DNA of 64,000 bases from Hyaloscypha bicolor E (lineage: Eukaryota > Ascomycota > Leotiomycetes > Helotiales > Hyaloscyphaceae). Made by a program: the position numbers and the translations under genes. The stretch lies in the NCBI RefSeq assembly GCF_002865645.1, contig NW_020194628.1, positions 558,001 through 622,000 on the forward strand, read 5' to 3'. Of the stretch, positions 47,072 through 59,357 are shown piece after piece; within the stretch, counting starts at the first letter, position 1; the number at the start of each line of letters is the position of its first letter. Under the pieces are notes generated by a model. That model did no database searches and was not told the origin of the DNA. It worked only from the letters and a program-made list of their open reading frames with translations.

Positions 47072-48317
47072 GATGCTTGCGCTAAGTTGAAGAGGTGAGG
47101 TGTTTTTGTGTGAGTGTGTTGAGGAGTCTAGGAGCTTATATTTGTTTATCTTGTCTTTATCGGTTATTGGAGATGAAATTATGCGGCGTATAGAGGAGTT
47201 ATTTTGTCAATCTTATGAAGTTTATTTCTATATTCTTAGTTAATTCCCTTATTGATATGGCGCAAATATAATCCGTTGCAACTTACAGAACAGCATCTCA
47301 AGCTGGTGACAGTCTGACAGAGCACTTGTAGCGGTAAAAATAGGAAATCCAAGGGTGCCGACCTTTTTTGGTCGCAGCCTTGCTTGGCTGCGAGAAACCA
47401 CACCAGTAGCCTTGAAAATTATTGTTAGTAAGGAGACGCCACAATTAAGGGACACGAAATCCATTCTCTATTATACCCAGCTTGCAAAGAATTTAATTTT
47501 TATCCCTGCTTCGCCCGCCTTCGTACCTTGAGGATTATAGGAGATATTTTTACTCGTTACAGTGCGGCCCAATACCTTGGGCTTTTACAGTGTCCGTGTC
47601 GAGTCAGGGTGACACATTTTGAGCCCGCCTTCCTTCTCCCAGCCTTGCGAGTAAACCCCTCCAATATGCTTTGTCGTAATGCCTACCAACGTCCTATACA
47701 AACCGTCACAGTTTCATAGCCGACCAAGTGCACATGATTAGTTGACATATACCACTATGTAACAAGTTGCAAGCATGCAAACAGCAGGGATAGCTTCTAC
47801 GGTCCAGTGTGAGAAGAATTAGTCTAGAATATTCATGAACAGCTTAAATAGAATCCAAGTAGTGAGATTAGGTAATTAAATAAAATAGGCTATAATTATA
47901 TTCATGAATACTCTGGAATACTCAGCACGTGATTAAAATAAGTCTTTTCATAAGATATGTTAAACTTAACTAAGAGAGCAGGACGGATTGTGGACTGTTG
48001 TGGAATTTAATGATGCTGGATCAGAGGACGGTGAATGTTAAACCTAATTTAGAAGATGCGCAGCATAGGAAGGAAGAGTTTGAGAAGATATTCTGGGGGT
48101 TGCAAGGAGCTTTGCGATAATGGGAAATTGGGGGAAGAAGGTTGGGAGTGTGGTGTGAGAGTGGGAATGAACGAGAAGAATTGCGAAGGGAAGACCATTT
48201 TATTTTATTTTGTACTGTACCCTTGCCCTCATTACGCAGTTTCCAGTTATTTTCTGTAGTTCTTGTATGCAAACCCCTGCCTCGCGCCTTGAACCCTTGG
48301 CCGTTTATCCCGTGTGT
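47072..48317. other. Spacer; no gene seen
   Basis: Convergent 3' ends of two secreted or surface genes. Contains a hairpin around 47372-47391 (CGCAGCC...GGCTGCG) that could form in the 3' region, and AT-rich patches near 47820-47960. Confidence 0.4.
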
Positions 48318-48852
48318 TTACTTGCAAGTAGTGACCTTATAATTAACGGTATCGTTACCAGTTTTCCAGACCTTCGGCTTGAAATCCATGTAAACCAACT
48401 ATCAGTCAACTCATTAACTCAATCCCCTCACTCTTCGCCCTCCCCTCCAAATGAAACTCACCTCGCTCTTATCCGGAGTCCACTCCCCATTCGTATCCCG
48501 ATAAAACACCATCTCGCCACTCCCCGCATCTTTAACCTCCACCGTCGTATGGCTCAGAGTACCCTCCGTGCTCCACTCAATATTATAGCAGGTGGCTTTC
48601 TCGACCAGGAAGGGCTTGCTGCACCGCTGGTTGCCGTCCGCGTCAACGCACTTCTCGACTGCGAAGTCCATAATGGAGCCGGAGGCGACTTCGGATGCTA
48701 CATTATCCGGCCGTTTAGCAAGAATAGATGGGGGGAGGGGAAGTGGGATGGGAGGGAGAATCAGACATACGTTTCATCGAGGTCTTGGGGCTCATGCAGC
48801 CAGTGGCGACGAGGCCGGCTGTAAGGATTGCTTGTGGGGATGGGATGTACAT
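48318..48852 (-). CDS. Small secreted four-cysteine protein (effector-like)
   Basis: Three exons: 48852-48771, 48697-48462, 48398-48318; introns of 73 bp (branch GCTAAA) and 63 bp; 132 residues. An N-terminal hydrophobic stretch (AILTAGLVATG) forms a signal peptide. The mature part has four cysteines (EKCVDADGNQRC, KATCYNIEW, and TTCK at the very end), which suits two disulfides. The final exon (LVYMDFKPKVWKTGN...) is missed if only the longest open frame is taken. I do not recognise the family; size and cysteine content are those of candidate effectors or surface proteins. Confidence 0.65.
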
Positions 48853-50078
48853 TTTGGCTCTTGTTGACAGACGAGGAACTGGACGTTTGATTTGATATGT
48901 TTGAGGTTGATCAGGTACAATGTTTGAATACCAAGTACGAGGAAATGCGGGGAATTATAAACAGATGAAACGAATGAGATGACGCTGTGGCAGAACTTTA
49001 ATCCGAGCCTGCGATGACGATGGCGACGTCACAGGGATTTGAATTTTCGCTTGAGAGGCCATACCATAAGGCTCCTTGGCAACAAATGGAAAATATCACC
49101 AATACGCGTCGCTGTTGCCTGAAAGCTGCGAGCACTTGCTCGTTTCATTGACACATCGATGCGAGCGTGAGTCTTCTGGAGGAGCTCAAGTCCTTCGCGC
49201 CTGCAAGCAGTCCTTCGATGTTGGACACACGCGTCGAGAATTCCACGGGATTGTCGGACGACTCGAACGCCGCATGTAGAGTTGAGAAAACGACAGCCGC
49301 TACTTGTGCGATGAAGGACTGGGAGATGTGCGTGCTCATTGTGCCTGCGAATTGAGAATGGAGGAAGAAGGGCCGAGAGCAAGTCTGATCATTGCCTTCG
49401 ACCCCGGCTCTCAGTTGAACTTGGGATCGGATTTCGCCCTGCCAATGAAGATATTGGACGACACTCAACTTCCTTCCTCTCTTCAGAACCTCAAAGCCTC
49501 GAAGCGTCTCGACCGGTGCAGCTGGCTCGGATTGCGCGCAATTTTAAGCTAGGGCTCAAATAGGAACGCGTGAAGAGATTGCAGAAGGCCAAGGGTTTAA
49601 TGCGCAGTGCGCTCCTCAAAGAGGAAAGGAGTGGGTCACGTGCTAGAACCCCGTCTTATGCTTTCTTGAGTCTTCCATAGAACATCTTATTCGGGGCTGA
49701 GAGAGGCATTGGAAGTACAGCCTCAGATTGAGCATATACCTTACACTCCAAGACCTGTCTTTCCTATTTTCACTTGAGTGGCACGTGAGCAGAACTCGAA
49801 CAAAGAAGGAAGGAGCAGTGCACGACAGCTTTTGTTTCCCTTCGTCTTCCACACAAACAGAATACTCCACCGAACCAACCACATACTCGATTCTTGAAAC
49901 TCGGATCAACTGGTAATGTCATTCCTCGGCGATTCCGTGATTCACAAACTGATTTAGGACCCAGGTAGTTTCCAAATATCCCACTGTGGAATTATATAGG
50001 AGACCCTTTTTCTCTCTCCGTTCGTCTTTCACCAACAGAACACGGCATTACCCACACTTCACTTTCAAACATTACAAC
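48853..50078. other. Spacer; no gene seen
   Basis: Divergent 5' regions of the small secreted protein and the metallophosphoesterase. The 107-codon minus frame at 49145-49468 and other short frames show no family signal. Confidence 0.4.
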
Positions 50079-51080
50079 ATGACATCCACGATACCCACGA
50101 AATTCCTGATCCTCTCGGATACCCACAATTTCGCCTTTGGCGATACGGAGAAAGTCAATGAACCCCTTCGACACCCACTTCCAAAAGCAGATGTCCTCCT
50201 CCATTGCGGCGACTTAACCTCGGTCGGAGGAGTCCCTGCATACAAGAGTCTCCTCAGAGTGCTGGGCAACATCGATGCTGAACTGAAGCTCGTCATCGCC
50301 GGGAACCGCGACCTCGACCTCGACAAACGATATTTCGGCGCTCACCTTGACGAAGAGCACGAAGATCCAGACGGACACAAGAAGGCGATTGAGGTCATGA
50401 AAGGTCCATTGGCGAAGGCAGCCGGTGTCATCTACCTGGAGGAGGGCCTCAACACTTTCACGCTCAAGAACGGCGCCAAGTTCACGATCTACACGTCTCC
50501 ATATACGCCTGAGTTCTGTGATTGGGGCTTCCCTTACGAGCGCAATGAAGATCGATTTAATCCGGCCCAGCACGTTGCATCGGATGTCAAATGCATTGCG
50601 AAGAATCCCGTCCCCGATTTCCCCGGGATCGACATTATGATGACACATGGGCCGCCCGAAGATATCCTCGACTGGACTTACAACGGTACGAGCGTTGGAT
50701 GCAGAGCGTTGATGCGCGCGGTCAGCCGTGCACGGCCTCTGCTCCATTGCTTTGGGCTCATTCATGAGGCTTGTGGAGCTAAAATGGTCACCTGGAAAGA
50801 TGACAAGACGAAGATAGGAGCGGATGCGATTGAAAATCAGACTTCAATGCCAAATGCTTATCCAGGACCCAGCAAATTGCCGGTGAAATTTGGTAAGGAG
50901 ACGTTGATGGTCAACGCGTCAATTGTGAATCTGAAGTACAAGCCCACGAATGCACCGTGGTTGGTCGAGTTGGATTTGCGTCGTGGGACGCGAGGGTCAC
51001 TGGGGGGAGAAGAGAGTGTCAGTGGGTCAATTGCGTTTCATCACAGTTCTGGGGGAGTAGAGGACAACTTAAAGGAATGA
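50079..51080 (+). CDS. Calcineurin-like metallophosphoesterase (MPPED-like)
   Basis: Single exon, 333 residues. Metal-binding motifs are in the right order: SDTHN (Asp14, His16), HCGDLT (Asp45), GNRD (Asn76, where GNHD/E is usual), MMTHGPP, and FGLIHE. These define the binuclear metal centre of the metallophosphoesterase fold. The close grouping with PLPKADVLLHCGDLT and the late GLIHE resembles the MPPED/UPF0046 group, whose members hydrolyse phosphodiesters in vitro; the natural substrate is unknown. No signal peptide, so probably cytosolic. The ATG at 50079 is preferred because the frame continues upstream without an ATG. Confidence 0.88.
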   Translation: MTSTIPTKFLILSDTHNFAFGDTEKVNEPLRHPLPKADVLLHCGDLTSVGGVPAYKSLLRVLGNIDAELKLVIAGNRDLDLDKRYFGAHLDEEHEDPDGHKKAIEVMKGPLAKAAGVIYLEEGLNTFTLKNGAKFTIYTSPYTPEFCDWGFPYERNEDRFNPAQHVASDVKCIAKNPVPDFPGIDIMMTHGPPEDILDWTYNGTSVGCRALMRAVSRARPLLHCFGLIHEACGAKMVTWKDDKTKIGADAIENQTSMPNAYPGPSKLPVKFGKETLMVNASIVNLKYKPTNAPWLVELDLRRGTRGSLGGEESVSGSIAFHHSSGGVEDNLKE

Positions 51081-53082
51081 GAGAGGGTACTTCGTACGGA
51101 GATTCTGGTCAAAAGCTTGCGACTGCGAGCAAGGCACGGTCCCCTGTGAAGTATTGCTAAGGCTCAGCATTCTACATTTCCTACTCCCCCGATCGCAGTC
51201 AAGAGTTTGGGTAAGATTCCTGTAGTCAGATTTCAAACATCTTCGAGTTTCTTACCGGTTGGCCAATTATATTGTTTATTGCGCATGTTCCTATCTTACT
51301 CGGACTTTTGACCGTGGCCTTTGCAATAAATATAAGCTTCGATGTCGACACGCCATCAATGTCAGTTCGGTAGCGAAAAGCATTTCTCAACCTTCGGCAT
51401 AGGAGAGAAGTCACGCAAGCCGGAATGTCCCTCCTTCCAAAAGGAGTTGCGTAGTTTTTCCTTCCAATCTTCCCTCCAGCCGAAGAATATACATAAGGAC
51501 CACCATCCGCTATTCTCATAGGCCCAGAAAGTAACCTCACTCACTTTAATAACCCCGTTCCGCCAAGCATCTCCCAACTTGTTGTGTCGCACGTGACTTA
51601 GCTTAGCGCGACACCCTGTATCTTAGATCTCGAGCTCCCCGCTCCTTCTTCCTTCTTTAGACGTACATTACACACCCAATACAGCTGATTCTGCATCCAG
51701 AACACCAGCCACGGGTCGTGATACAACTCGCTGCTTCTCTTACTCATAGCAATTCACCCTCGTGTCCATTTCCACCATGGACTCACTGCCCTCTTCCCCT
51801 TCATTTCTATCGCCCCGGCCCTCTGCTGCCTCCAAAACTTTCGCGTCATCGAGAGCAGCAACCAGGTCCAATTTTCCATCGCCATCGATAACGGCGCCGT
51901 AACCTTCAACAGCAACTGTACCACTTTCCTCCTCTTATGTTCCACTCTACAGTATCTTAGACCTTTTTCTCTTAACCCAAACCCCCACCTCCCTACCTCT
52001 TTCCGTACAGTACATTGCTTAATCCAGCAATTGCTATGATAGTCCAATAACACACTGATACCCAAGGAGCATGTTCGCCGACAACGACGGCAACGCCACC
52101 ATCGACTGCCTGCAGCGATACATCTATGCCCTCAACACCAAGTTCACTAGAGACACGGCTCCACGGCCTGGTATCGCAACCCTGCCACTGCGTTCCAGAT
52201 AACGCGGGATGTGCTAGGACCAGGTCAAAATTCATGTTGGAATGATGAGTATTTTGGGTGCTAGATTAGACATGGTGGGTGCTGAATTTGCCTTGATTTT
52301 GATCGAAAGGCAAGAGATAGGGTGCGGTGTTTGTTGAGCTTTGTGCCAAGCGAGTTGAGATGAGGAATGACAAGTATTTTAGAGTGCAGGAAGGAGGAAG
52401 TCAAATGACACCTATGCGGGTTTTCAACAAACTTTTAAGTAGTGAAGTCCTATATGAAAAACTATTGCAAAGAGCAGAGAACAGTGATTTGCATAAATGG
52501 TTGTCTGATTAAAAGAAGCTCTGAGGGAGCCTCTGGATCTAGGTAAATAAAGGGGCTGCTGAGTAAGCTAAGCTCCCTAGTACCCGCACCCGTATCCGTA
52601 CGACAAAAACTATTTCACAGGTTTCCCGATGCGGATGCGCAAAGAGGGGGTGGGTCTCGGTCACGTGCTGACGATCGACTCCCGGGATCTGACAACATCG
52701 AGTCAACCCTCCTCGTAGAACTCTCTTCCACGTCTGCAAGCTCAAAAATACTCTAATGCAGCACGAACTTCTTCCGGCAGAAATAATTTCATGTTCTTGT
52801 GATCGGAATTAGGTTTCCAAAGTCCGATGCGATTTTAGCTAATCGAGGGAATAGCTCGGATCGCTCGGATGACGTAGAGTACAACTAGTGTTTCGATGAT
52901 GTCTGGGTCGACTTTATTTTTTCTTCACTTTTCTTTCTTTCCTTCCCTTATTCTTTTCCTAGTTCTCAATAATTCTAATCCCTCTTGCGTTCTCCGCTGC
53001 TCGTGGGTTGGCCAACCCATTCTTTTCCTGACCCCGGTTTGCCCCCTGACTTCTTTTTCCTCGACATCCGAGTCCAGCCAAT
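51081..53082. other. 2 kb spacer, one possible decayed small gene
   Basis: At 51777-52200 the plus strand has short stretches that look protein-like in changing frames (VQFSIAIDNGAVTFNSNC, then DNDGNATIDCLQRYIY) with splice-like signals, but no continuous model could be built. The rest shows nothing. The final 200 bases are T/C-rich, probably the leader of the next gene. Confidence 0.3.
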
Positions 53083-54103
53083 ATGCCCGCCCCTCATGCC
53101 CATTCTTGGGGGTCCTTGATCTATGTTATCATTCCCTTATTTTCTGGCTGCGTATGGCTGGCTATGCTTCTGGGAATGCTTTTATGGTGGACGGTCGAAG
53201 AAGGGTCCCCATACCTTGCGCCAATGAGACGAAATCAAACCATTGCGTAGGTATTCATTCCCCTTCTTGATCCCAAGTTGCTCATAAACCATGTAGATAC
53301 ATCTCAGACGTCGGCGCCCATAGCCTTCAACCTCTATTCATAGCTATGGGCACAGTGTCAGTTGTATCCTTCGATATCGTCTTCATCGCCGAACGCTGGC
53401 TTCGACACCGCGGCAAGCTTGCACCAAACACCTCCTCGCTTCAAAAAGGACTCTCGATTTGCGCCATAATCGCTGCAATGGTCGGAGCCATCGGCCTCAT
53501 CCTCCTAACCTGTCTCAATGATCTCCACCACAACAAAGCCCACGACGCCTGCCTAGTAATCTTCATGTATGCTTCTCCCCTTCTCCCCTCCTTACCCTTC
53601 TCTTCCCTCTCCTTCCCCTTCACTTCACTTCACTTCACTTCACTTCACTTCACTTCACTTCACTTCACTAACCAACCTCCCAAAGTGCCGGCTACATCAT
53701 CTCCGCAATCTTCATCTGCTGGGAGTACCAGCGTCTCGGCATCCACCACCGCCAGCACCGCATCCTGCGCATCTCCTTCTGGATCAAACTCACCTTCATC
53801 TTCATCGAGCTCGGCCTCGCGATCGCGTTCGGCGTCCTCGGCGATAAGGACCACTATAATGCGGCTGCGGTGTGTGAGTGGGTTATTGCGCTCATATATG
53901 CGTTTTACGTGTGGAGTTTTGCGATTGATTTTATTCCTGCTGTGAGGACGAGGCATTATGCGAGTAAGGAGACGGAGTTGGAGATGGCGACTGCGATGGA
54001 GCAGGACAGTAGGCAGAGAGGCTGGAATGGGAGTGCGATGGAGCAGGGTGCTTATAATGGGCGAGTTGGGCAGGGCGCGCCTGAGCCAGCCAGGAATTTT
54101 TAG
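53083..54103 (+). CDS. Frag1/DRAM/Sfk1-family membrane protein
   Basis: Three exons: 53083-53246, 53297-53566, 53686-54103; introns of 50 and 119 bp; 283 residues. Six hydrophobic segments are visible, starting with SLIYVIIPLFSGCVWLAMLL. Family-like features are the TVEEGSPYLAPM loop after the first span, YISDVGAHSLQPLFIAMG, and a conserved tail span before a polar C-terminus (YNAAAVCEWVIALIYAFYV). Members of this family (Sfk1 in yeast, DRAM in animals) reside in plasma or endosomal membranes and affect lipid asymmetry, GPI-anchor remodelling or autophagy; which applies here is open. The second intron contains a pentanucleotide repeat. Confidence 0.85.
53620..53669 (+). repeat. (CACTT)n pentanucleotide microsatellite in an intron
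   Basis: About ten near-perfect tandem copies of CACTT fill the middle of intron 2 of the Frag1-family gene, directly before the branch site CACTAAC. Confidence 0.85.
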
Positions 54104-54809
54104 GTGGGAGGAAGTGTGCTAGGAATTAATGCTGTTGGAACAAAACAATGAGTGCACATTCGTGGATGTGAAGCCAACGCTGGGGGTTGGACAGGGCTTC
54201 AGTTGAGTGGTCGCGAGTAAAGTTAGGAGTCTACATTTGTGGAAGTGGTCAGATTGATCCCCGAAGAGTGCACATGCAGTTCAGGAGATGAGAGCAAACG
54301 CAGTGAGTGTTCGCATGACCAAGACAGAGAGGTGTCCAGGGATGCCGAAGGAGATCCCCATCTCTGCATCTGCTTCCAAGCTGAGCTTTTCTTGTCGTAT
54401 TCGGGGATACTGAAAACCCGAACGTGCGTGGACGCTAAACAGGTACCCGTCTCCTAGTCTGGCCAGTGCTGCGTGAAAGAAATTCGAAGGCTCGCTGTGT
54501 TCCAGTAGAGAAGGTTGGCGAGGTTTAGTGCAGCCTCCCCGTATACTTTGCACGGCTGAGTTCTTTCGAGTGTGCAATAGATCGTCAACTTAATGAGTCC
54601 AACACCGTTAGATTACCGTACATAAGATCGTCATGCAAGAGTCACAGACTAGGGTACACAGCTTCACAAGGCAGGAGAGAGTTATGATGCGGAGGTGTCT
54701 CCTTAGTTTCTCTGGTATTCCGCACTGTTCCATTTTCCCCTTCCCGTCATTATATCTTTTCTCACTTCTTTGACATTGGTCGCTGCCTCTCCGGTCCAGC
54801 AAGATAAGA
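54104..54809. other. Spacer; no gene seen
   Basis: Short frames only (98 codons at most), none recognisable. Confidence 0.4.
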
Positions 54810-56195
54810 GACAGCTTGATGGCTTCCTCGCAAGCCTCACAGGTACACTCGGTGTCCAGCAGTCCTTCGACTACATTGCTCCCGGAGACGGTACTGCAGG
54901 CCTCGCCCTGCCAACGGCTTACTGAAAATAAAGCTGTTATGGATGTTGTGATCGAAGCGCGGAGTTTGTATCAGGTTGCTGCTCCCGTGCTTTCCACAAC
55001 GGCAGCTGGGGATGTCACATTCGTTGGTATGCCCAGTGGGTCCCGCCCACGGTATTCATGGGGAGAGTCTAATCTGTGTGAAGGGACGAAGGGGCGTCTA
55101 GCGACGGTTTGTTGAGGATTCTACACTGCTACTGATCCGGCGTCGAATTCTATTGCGAGAGCTTACACGAGAGTAAAATGTCTTGGTGGAAGGTAAGCAT
55201 GGGCAAGTCAACCCCAAGGACTTCACTCACTGAATAGTTCGGCACGGAACTTCATGGTTTAGCAGAGACCAAGCGTCGGCTCGCTCCAGAATGTGAGTCT
55301 TATGATCCTAGTGGTTATAATTGTTGGCGGAGGTGGTAATGGGCAGATGCTGTCGGTACACTTTCGACAACGTCTTACCGTATTCAAACAGAGCATACAG
55401 TTCACTACCCCCAAATCAACCCGTGATGAGCTGCGAAGGCGAGTGCAGAATAAAATGCTGGCGCTTCCAGTGCTTCCGGAGGCCCTATTCAGGTATCATA
55501 TGCAAATAAACACAGGGCAATCCTTCAGCAGCTACATGGAAGGCGGTTTGAACGAGATCGGCGTTCCCACCGTCCCAGATTCCAACTGCGGGTCCCTCCT
55601 CGGAGCTCAATACTGTTCCTCCACAATCCGGCGAAGCGGCGAGTCAAGAGATACTTTCCAAACATCCTTCCTCCGCGAAGCCGTTAGACAGAAATTAACA
55701 AACCTCAAAGTCTTCTCCCATACCATGGCAAAGAAGATTCTCGTCGCCTCGAACAAGAAAGGCACAGGTGTTGTCGTAGAGTCAGACGCCATTTCCTACA
55801 CCTTGACAGCAAACAAAGAAACCACAGTCTGGGCAGGAACCTTCCAATCACTTCAACTCCTCATGGTGTCTGGAATTGCACCCTCGGAGCAATTGGCGAA
55901 GTACACCATCGCAGTGGTAGTAGACCTCATAGGCGTAGGGCAGGGACGTAAGACCATATCTTCTTCGGGCCCTCGTACCGCATCGACGTAACGACATTCA
56001 CGCGTCTCGCAAGCAATCTTCTGTACCTCGCTGCACAGCTAATCCTTTACACAACCACGAAACCGGATCCTCAGCAACCACTGCGCTGAGTTTCTCGGCT
56101 GGGAGAAGGAGATTGGCTGTTGGTTGTGGAAGAACCGGCAGATTAATGATCACCTGGAGTTGAAGCAGTTGTTTGAAGGGAGTCTGGAGGCACGT
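54810..56195 (+). pseudogene. Decayed GMC (FAD-dependent) oxidoreductase
   Basis: Pieces of a GMC oxidoreductase follow in the right order but in different frames and with stops. FDYIAPGDGTAGLAL corresponds to the FAD-binding GGGTAG signature. Then come VIEARSLYQVAAPVLS, KCLGGS at a conserved splice site (GTAAGC at 55193-55198), SARNFMV with a stop after it, PEALF..., the long piece SNCGSLLGAQYCSSTI...SFLREAVRQ, LSANKE-like TANKETTVWAGTFQS, and HIFFGPSYRIDVTTFTRLA frame-shifted at about 55945. Loss of the glycine motif, several frame shifts and stops make it non-functional. GMC enzymes oxidise alcohols or sugars, often outside the cell. Confidence 0.75.
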
Positions 56196-57110
56196 CATGT
56201 GTTGCGTGCTTGATGATGATGATCTGATGGGTTGATTTTGCTCCGCGAGTTTCGTTGGAGTTTCGTGGGGAATTGTGTGGTGGGAGCCGTCCTGCTTTAT
56301 GATGGTTGGAAAAATCGATGGCTACAATCTTATCGTAAGCAGATTTTGCTACCGTGGGCGATCGCAATGGCTGTCGAAAGTGGTCGCATTTTTAGATGGC
56401 TGGTGGGGGGTGGGGGCGGGGTAAATATTTACTCCCTAAGCGAGATAGGGGGTCAAAATTTAAGCGAGTCTGGCGAGTGAACTTGACCAAACACAAAATT
56501 TCTCCAACAGCTGAATTGCGGATACCTAGCAAATGGTGCAAGTTCAAGAAGTTATAGGCGGAAGACTTTATTATATAAGATGCACTTTGTTTGGTAACAT
56601 TTCTAAAAGATTTCGTGAGGATATTATGAACTTTTTAAGCAAAGTCGGGCACAGACACCCGACAATATTAGGCTGGAACTGTCATCTGCTCTTTAGATCA
56701 GTCCATAAGTAGAGGTACGAGAAGATCTGTTTGCTAATTCTTTGGTGTGACTACGTCACGATATCTCTAAAGCGATAAATTATTGAAGTTATTGCAAACA
56801 ATATTCACGACGTTCTGAGTTTGATTACTATACGGTCCAAGCAGAATGGAGGCACGGGCTCATCCAGTTGGTTTGCGAAGTATCTCTCAGCGCCTGAAGA
56901 GTTCAGATTCCAGCAAAAAACGGGCACAGTCGAGAGGCCCCACCTTCTCCCTTTTCCTGACCGAGGATAACTTGACACCTCTTTGGCGTGCACATTCCTC
57001 CGTGGCTGCATTTCCGGTGGTCCTTCACCCCTTTGGAAATCTGCGTCATAATGTCATCTGGATCTGGCGGCATGAAAGGGATAATCAGCTCAACCGCAGC
57101 AGTAGCCGAC

Positions 57111-57132
57111 TTCTGCATGATTTCATGCAGAA
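57111..57132. repeat. Perfect palindrome, 10 bp arms, TT spacer
   Basis: TTCTGCATGA, TT, TCATGCAGAA. Confidence 0.7.
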
Positions 57133-59333
57133 AGCAGGAGGAGATCCTCAGTTTTAATGCTTCTTACGTCCTTTTCTCTAGGACCTATGTCCGAGCCGCC
57201 AACTGCAACCAAATTCTTGCCTTCAGTAAATTCCGTCGCTGACATCATTGCTATGACTTTGCTTCAGACATGACCACCATCCGTAGCTAGTGGAATCCTT
57301 GAATTTCAACGTTTAGGCAAGATGCCGCGTATCACAAGTTCTCGTTATTAAAGTGTTGAAAGTTTTTGGGGGGGGGGAGGGGGGTATTGCCAGACTTTGA
57401 AGCCACCATTCCCCACGATCCAGTGAGACTTCAGCCACAGAGACCCTCCTTGCATATTCTGCAGCTAGTAAATGAACCACTCATGGCAGCCCTCTCTACA
57501 AGCCAGTTTATGAGCTCTCGAATTTCTCTCTCAGATCCTGGAAAACTTTAGATCCGAGAATTTCTGCGTGCATGAATGGCACGACTTTCATCTGGACTTA
57601 TGACCTTCGGCATCGCAATAAGGCCGGGAACTCTCCTGACGGGTCACCAACCCCACAGATCTCAACCTGACTCAGGATCTCCGCTACCTGAGTTATTTCC
57701 GGGCATGATATTGTTTGGCACTTGGCAGGAACTCAAGGTGGCGTGAATTATGGTCAGAGTGACTTAAAATCGAGAAATAAACAGGCTTTGACTTGGAGTT
57801 GCTGATGCCATTCTCGCATTATGCTTGTGAAGACACTGCATCATCAGCACACCGCAGTCGGCTTTCGGAAGTTAGCATTAAATTAATTTCCACATTCAGC
57901 AATCCTTGATCTTGCGCAAAATCGTGGGGAAACGCCCTGTGCTACTCCAGGTCTTCTGGGGTGTGAAATCTGACAGCCATGGTCTTGATTGAAAACGTGT
58001 GGAAAGTCCCTGCTTCTGCAAGGAAAGCCCGTCGAAGACAGAAAGATCTCGCGGAATGGCGTCTTTGGCAGGCATTACAGACTTAATGACAGTTGGCGCG
58101 ATCGTGTGCATAGCCTAATTTATGCATGTGTGTTTTGTGGCGCCTGCGTTGTCTCTTCCGATGCGGTGACTTTGCCTTTTCCCCAGCCATATGTCTAGGA
58201 GGACACGATCCGCTAATTCAAAGATCGAGTTTTCCTTTTTATATCTCAAAACGTCTTTCCGCATGAGGGTCACATTTGAAATTGAAACCTCGCCAAGCAA
58301 ACCCTCCAGTAATTCGGATGGAGCTCCGCACTAACGAGCGGTGTGGCTTTAGCTTCCGATACATGTCTCGGCAATTGAAAAAGCATCTTCAGCGGATGAT
58401 CGAAACCAGGTTTTCAACGCGGGACCCCAGATCTAGATTCAGTTGCTCCCCCACTTCCGCCCTAGGACATCAAAGCGTGGGGTGCACTGCGTGTCTATAA
58501 GGTTCGATACAGCTTCCTTTCAGCACATAGACGGGGAGTGTCCTCATGGCGATGTAACGAGTCATCCTCTTCATGAATTCAGGGTCTTCGCTGATTGCCT
58601 ATCCTGTTTGTTGGAATCTGCAGCCTTGTCGAGGGCGCACGCGGCTGAACATCTGCGATATTCTTTGCGAGCTTTCAGATATACAATGAAATGTGTCTTT
58701 CTGATACCTTTAGTGAGACGTTCTCCTTGCCTCCTTTCCGTGTATGAGTTGCTCCTCATTCGGCAAAGTCTGTGTACAATTGTCTTACCTCCCGTGTGGG
58801 AGTTCGGTAAAAGCGCTTGCTAGTTCCCGTGACAGCCGGCATGCTCTCTCTTCAGCAGTTCAGATGCAAGTGTCTTCAGGTGGCATGATAGACTCCAGTT
58901 TTATGGCACATCTGCGCAGGTTCGCCTGTAGTCGCGAAGTGTTTGGGATGGTGTTTTTCGCCTGCCCAGGGCGATTTCTGCGGCCAAACCAACCAACATG
59001 AAACTTTAGAAACTGACAGGTTAGTGTATTTTTAGCAACAGACTATGCTTTTGGCTCTTTAGAACCAACCTCCGTGAGGTGAGATCAACATCGTGCTACG
59101 CTACCTCGCCGTTGAATTAAAGAAGCAAGATAGGCGCCACTGCCACCTCGAAATCTTTTGATTCGTTTCAAGTTCTTAAATACCTTCGTTAAGCGCCGGG
59201 ACCCCCAACGTAAGGCGAAGCTGCAGAAATCCAAGTCGTGCCGTGTCGCACACTTATTGGGCAAGACGGGAAAGCTAGGTTGTATTTCTCCCTGGTCATA
59301 ACCTCCCCTTGAAACAATGGCTGTTTGTAAGGA

Positions 59334-59357
59334 AGCTGATTTGCTTGCAAATCAGCT
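59334..59357. repeat. Perfect palindrome, 11 bp arms, TT spacer
   Basis: AGCTGATTTGC, TT, GCAAATCAGCT. Confidence 0.7.

Noticed and set aside
51777..52200. Possible small secreted-protein gene
   Set aside because: Protein-like pieces lie in different frames, and the only good splice pair gives a stop or a low-complexity start.
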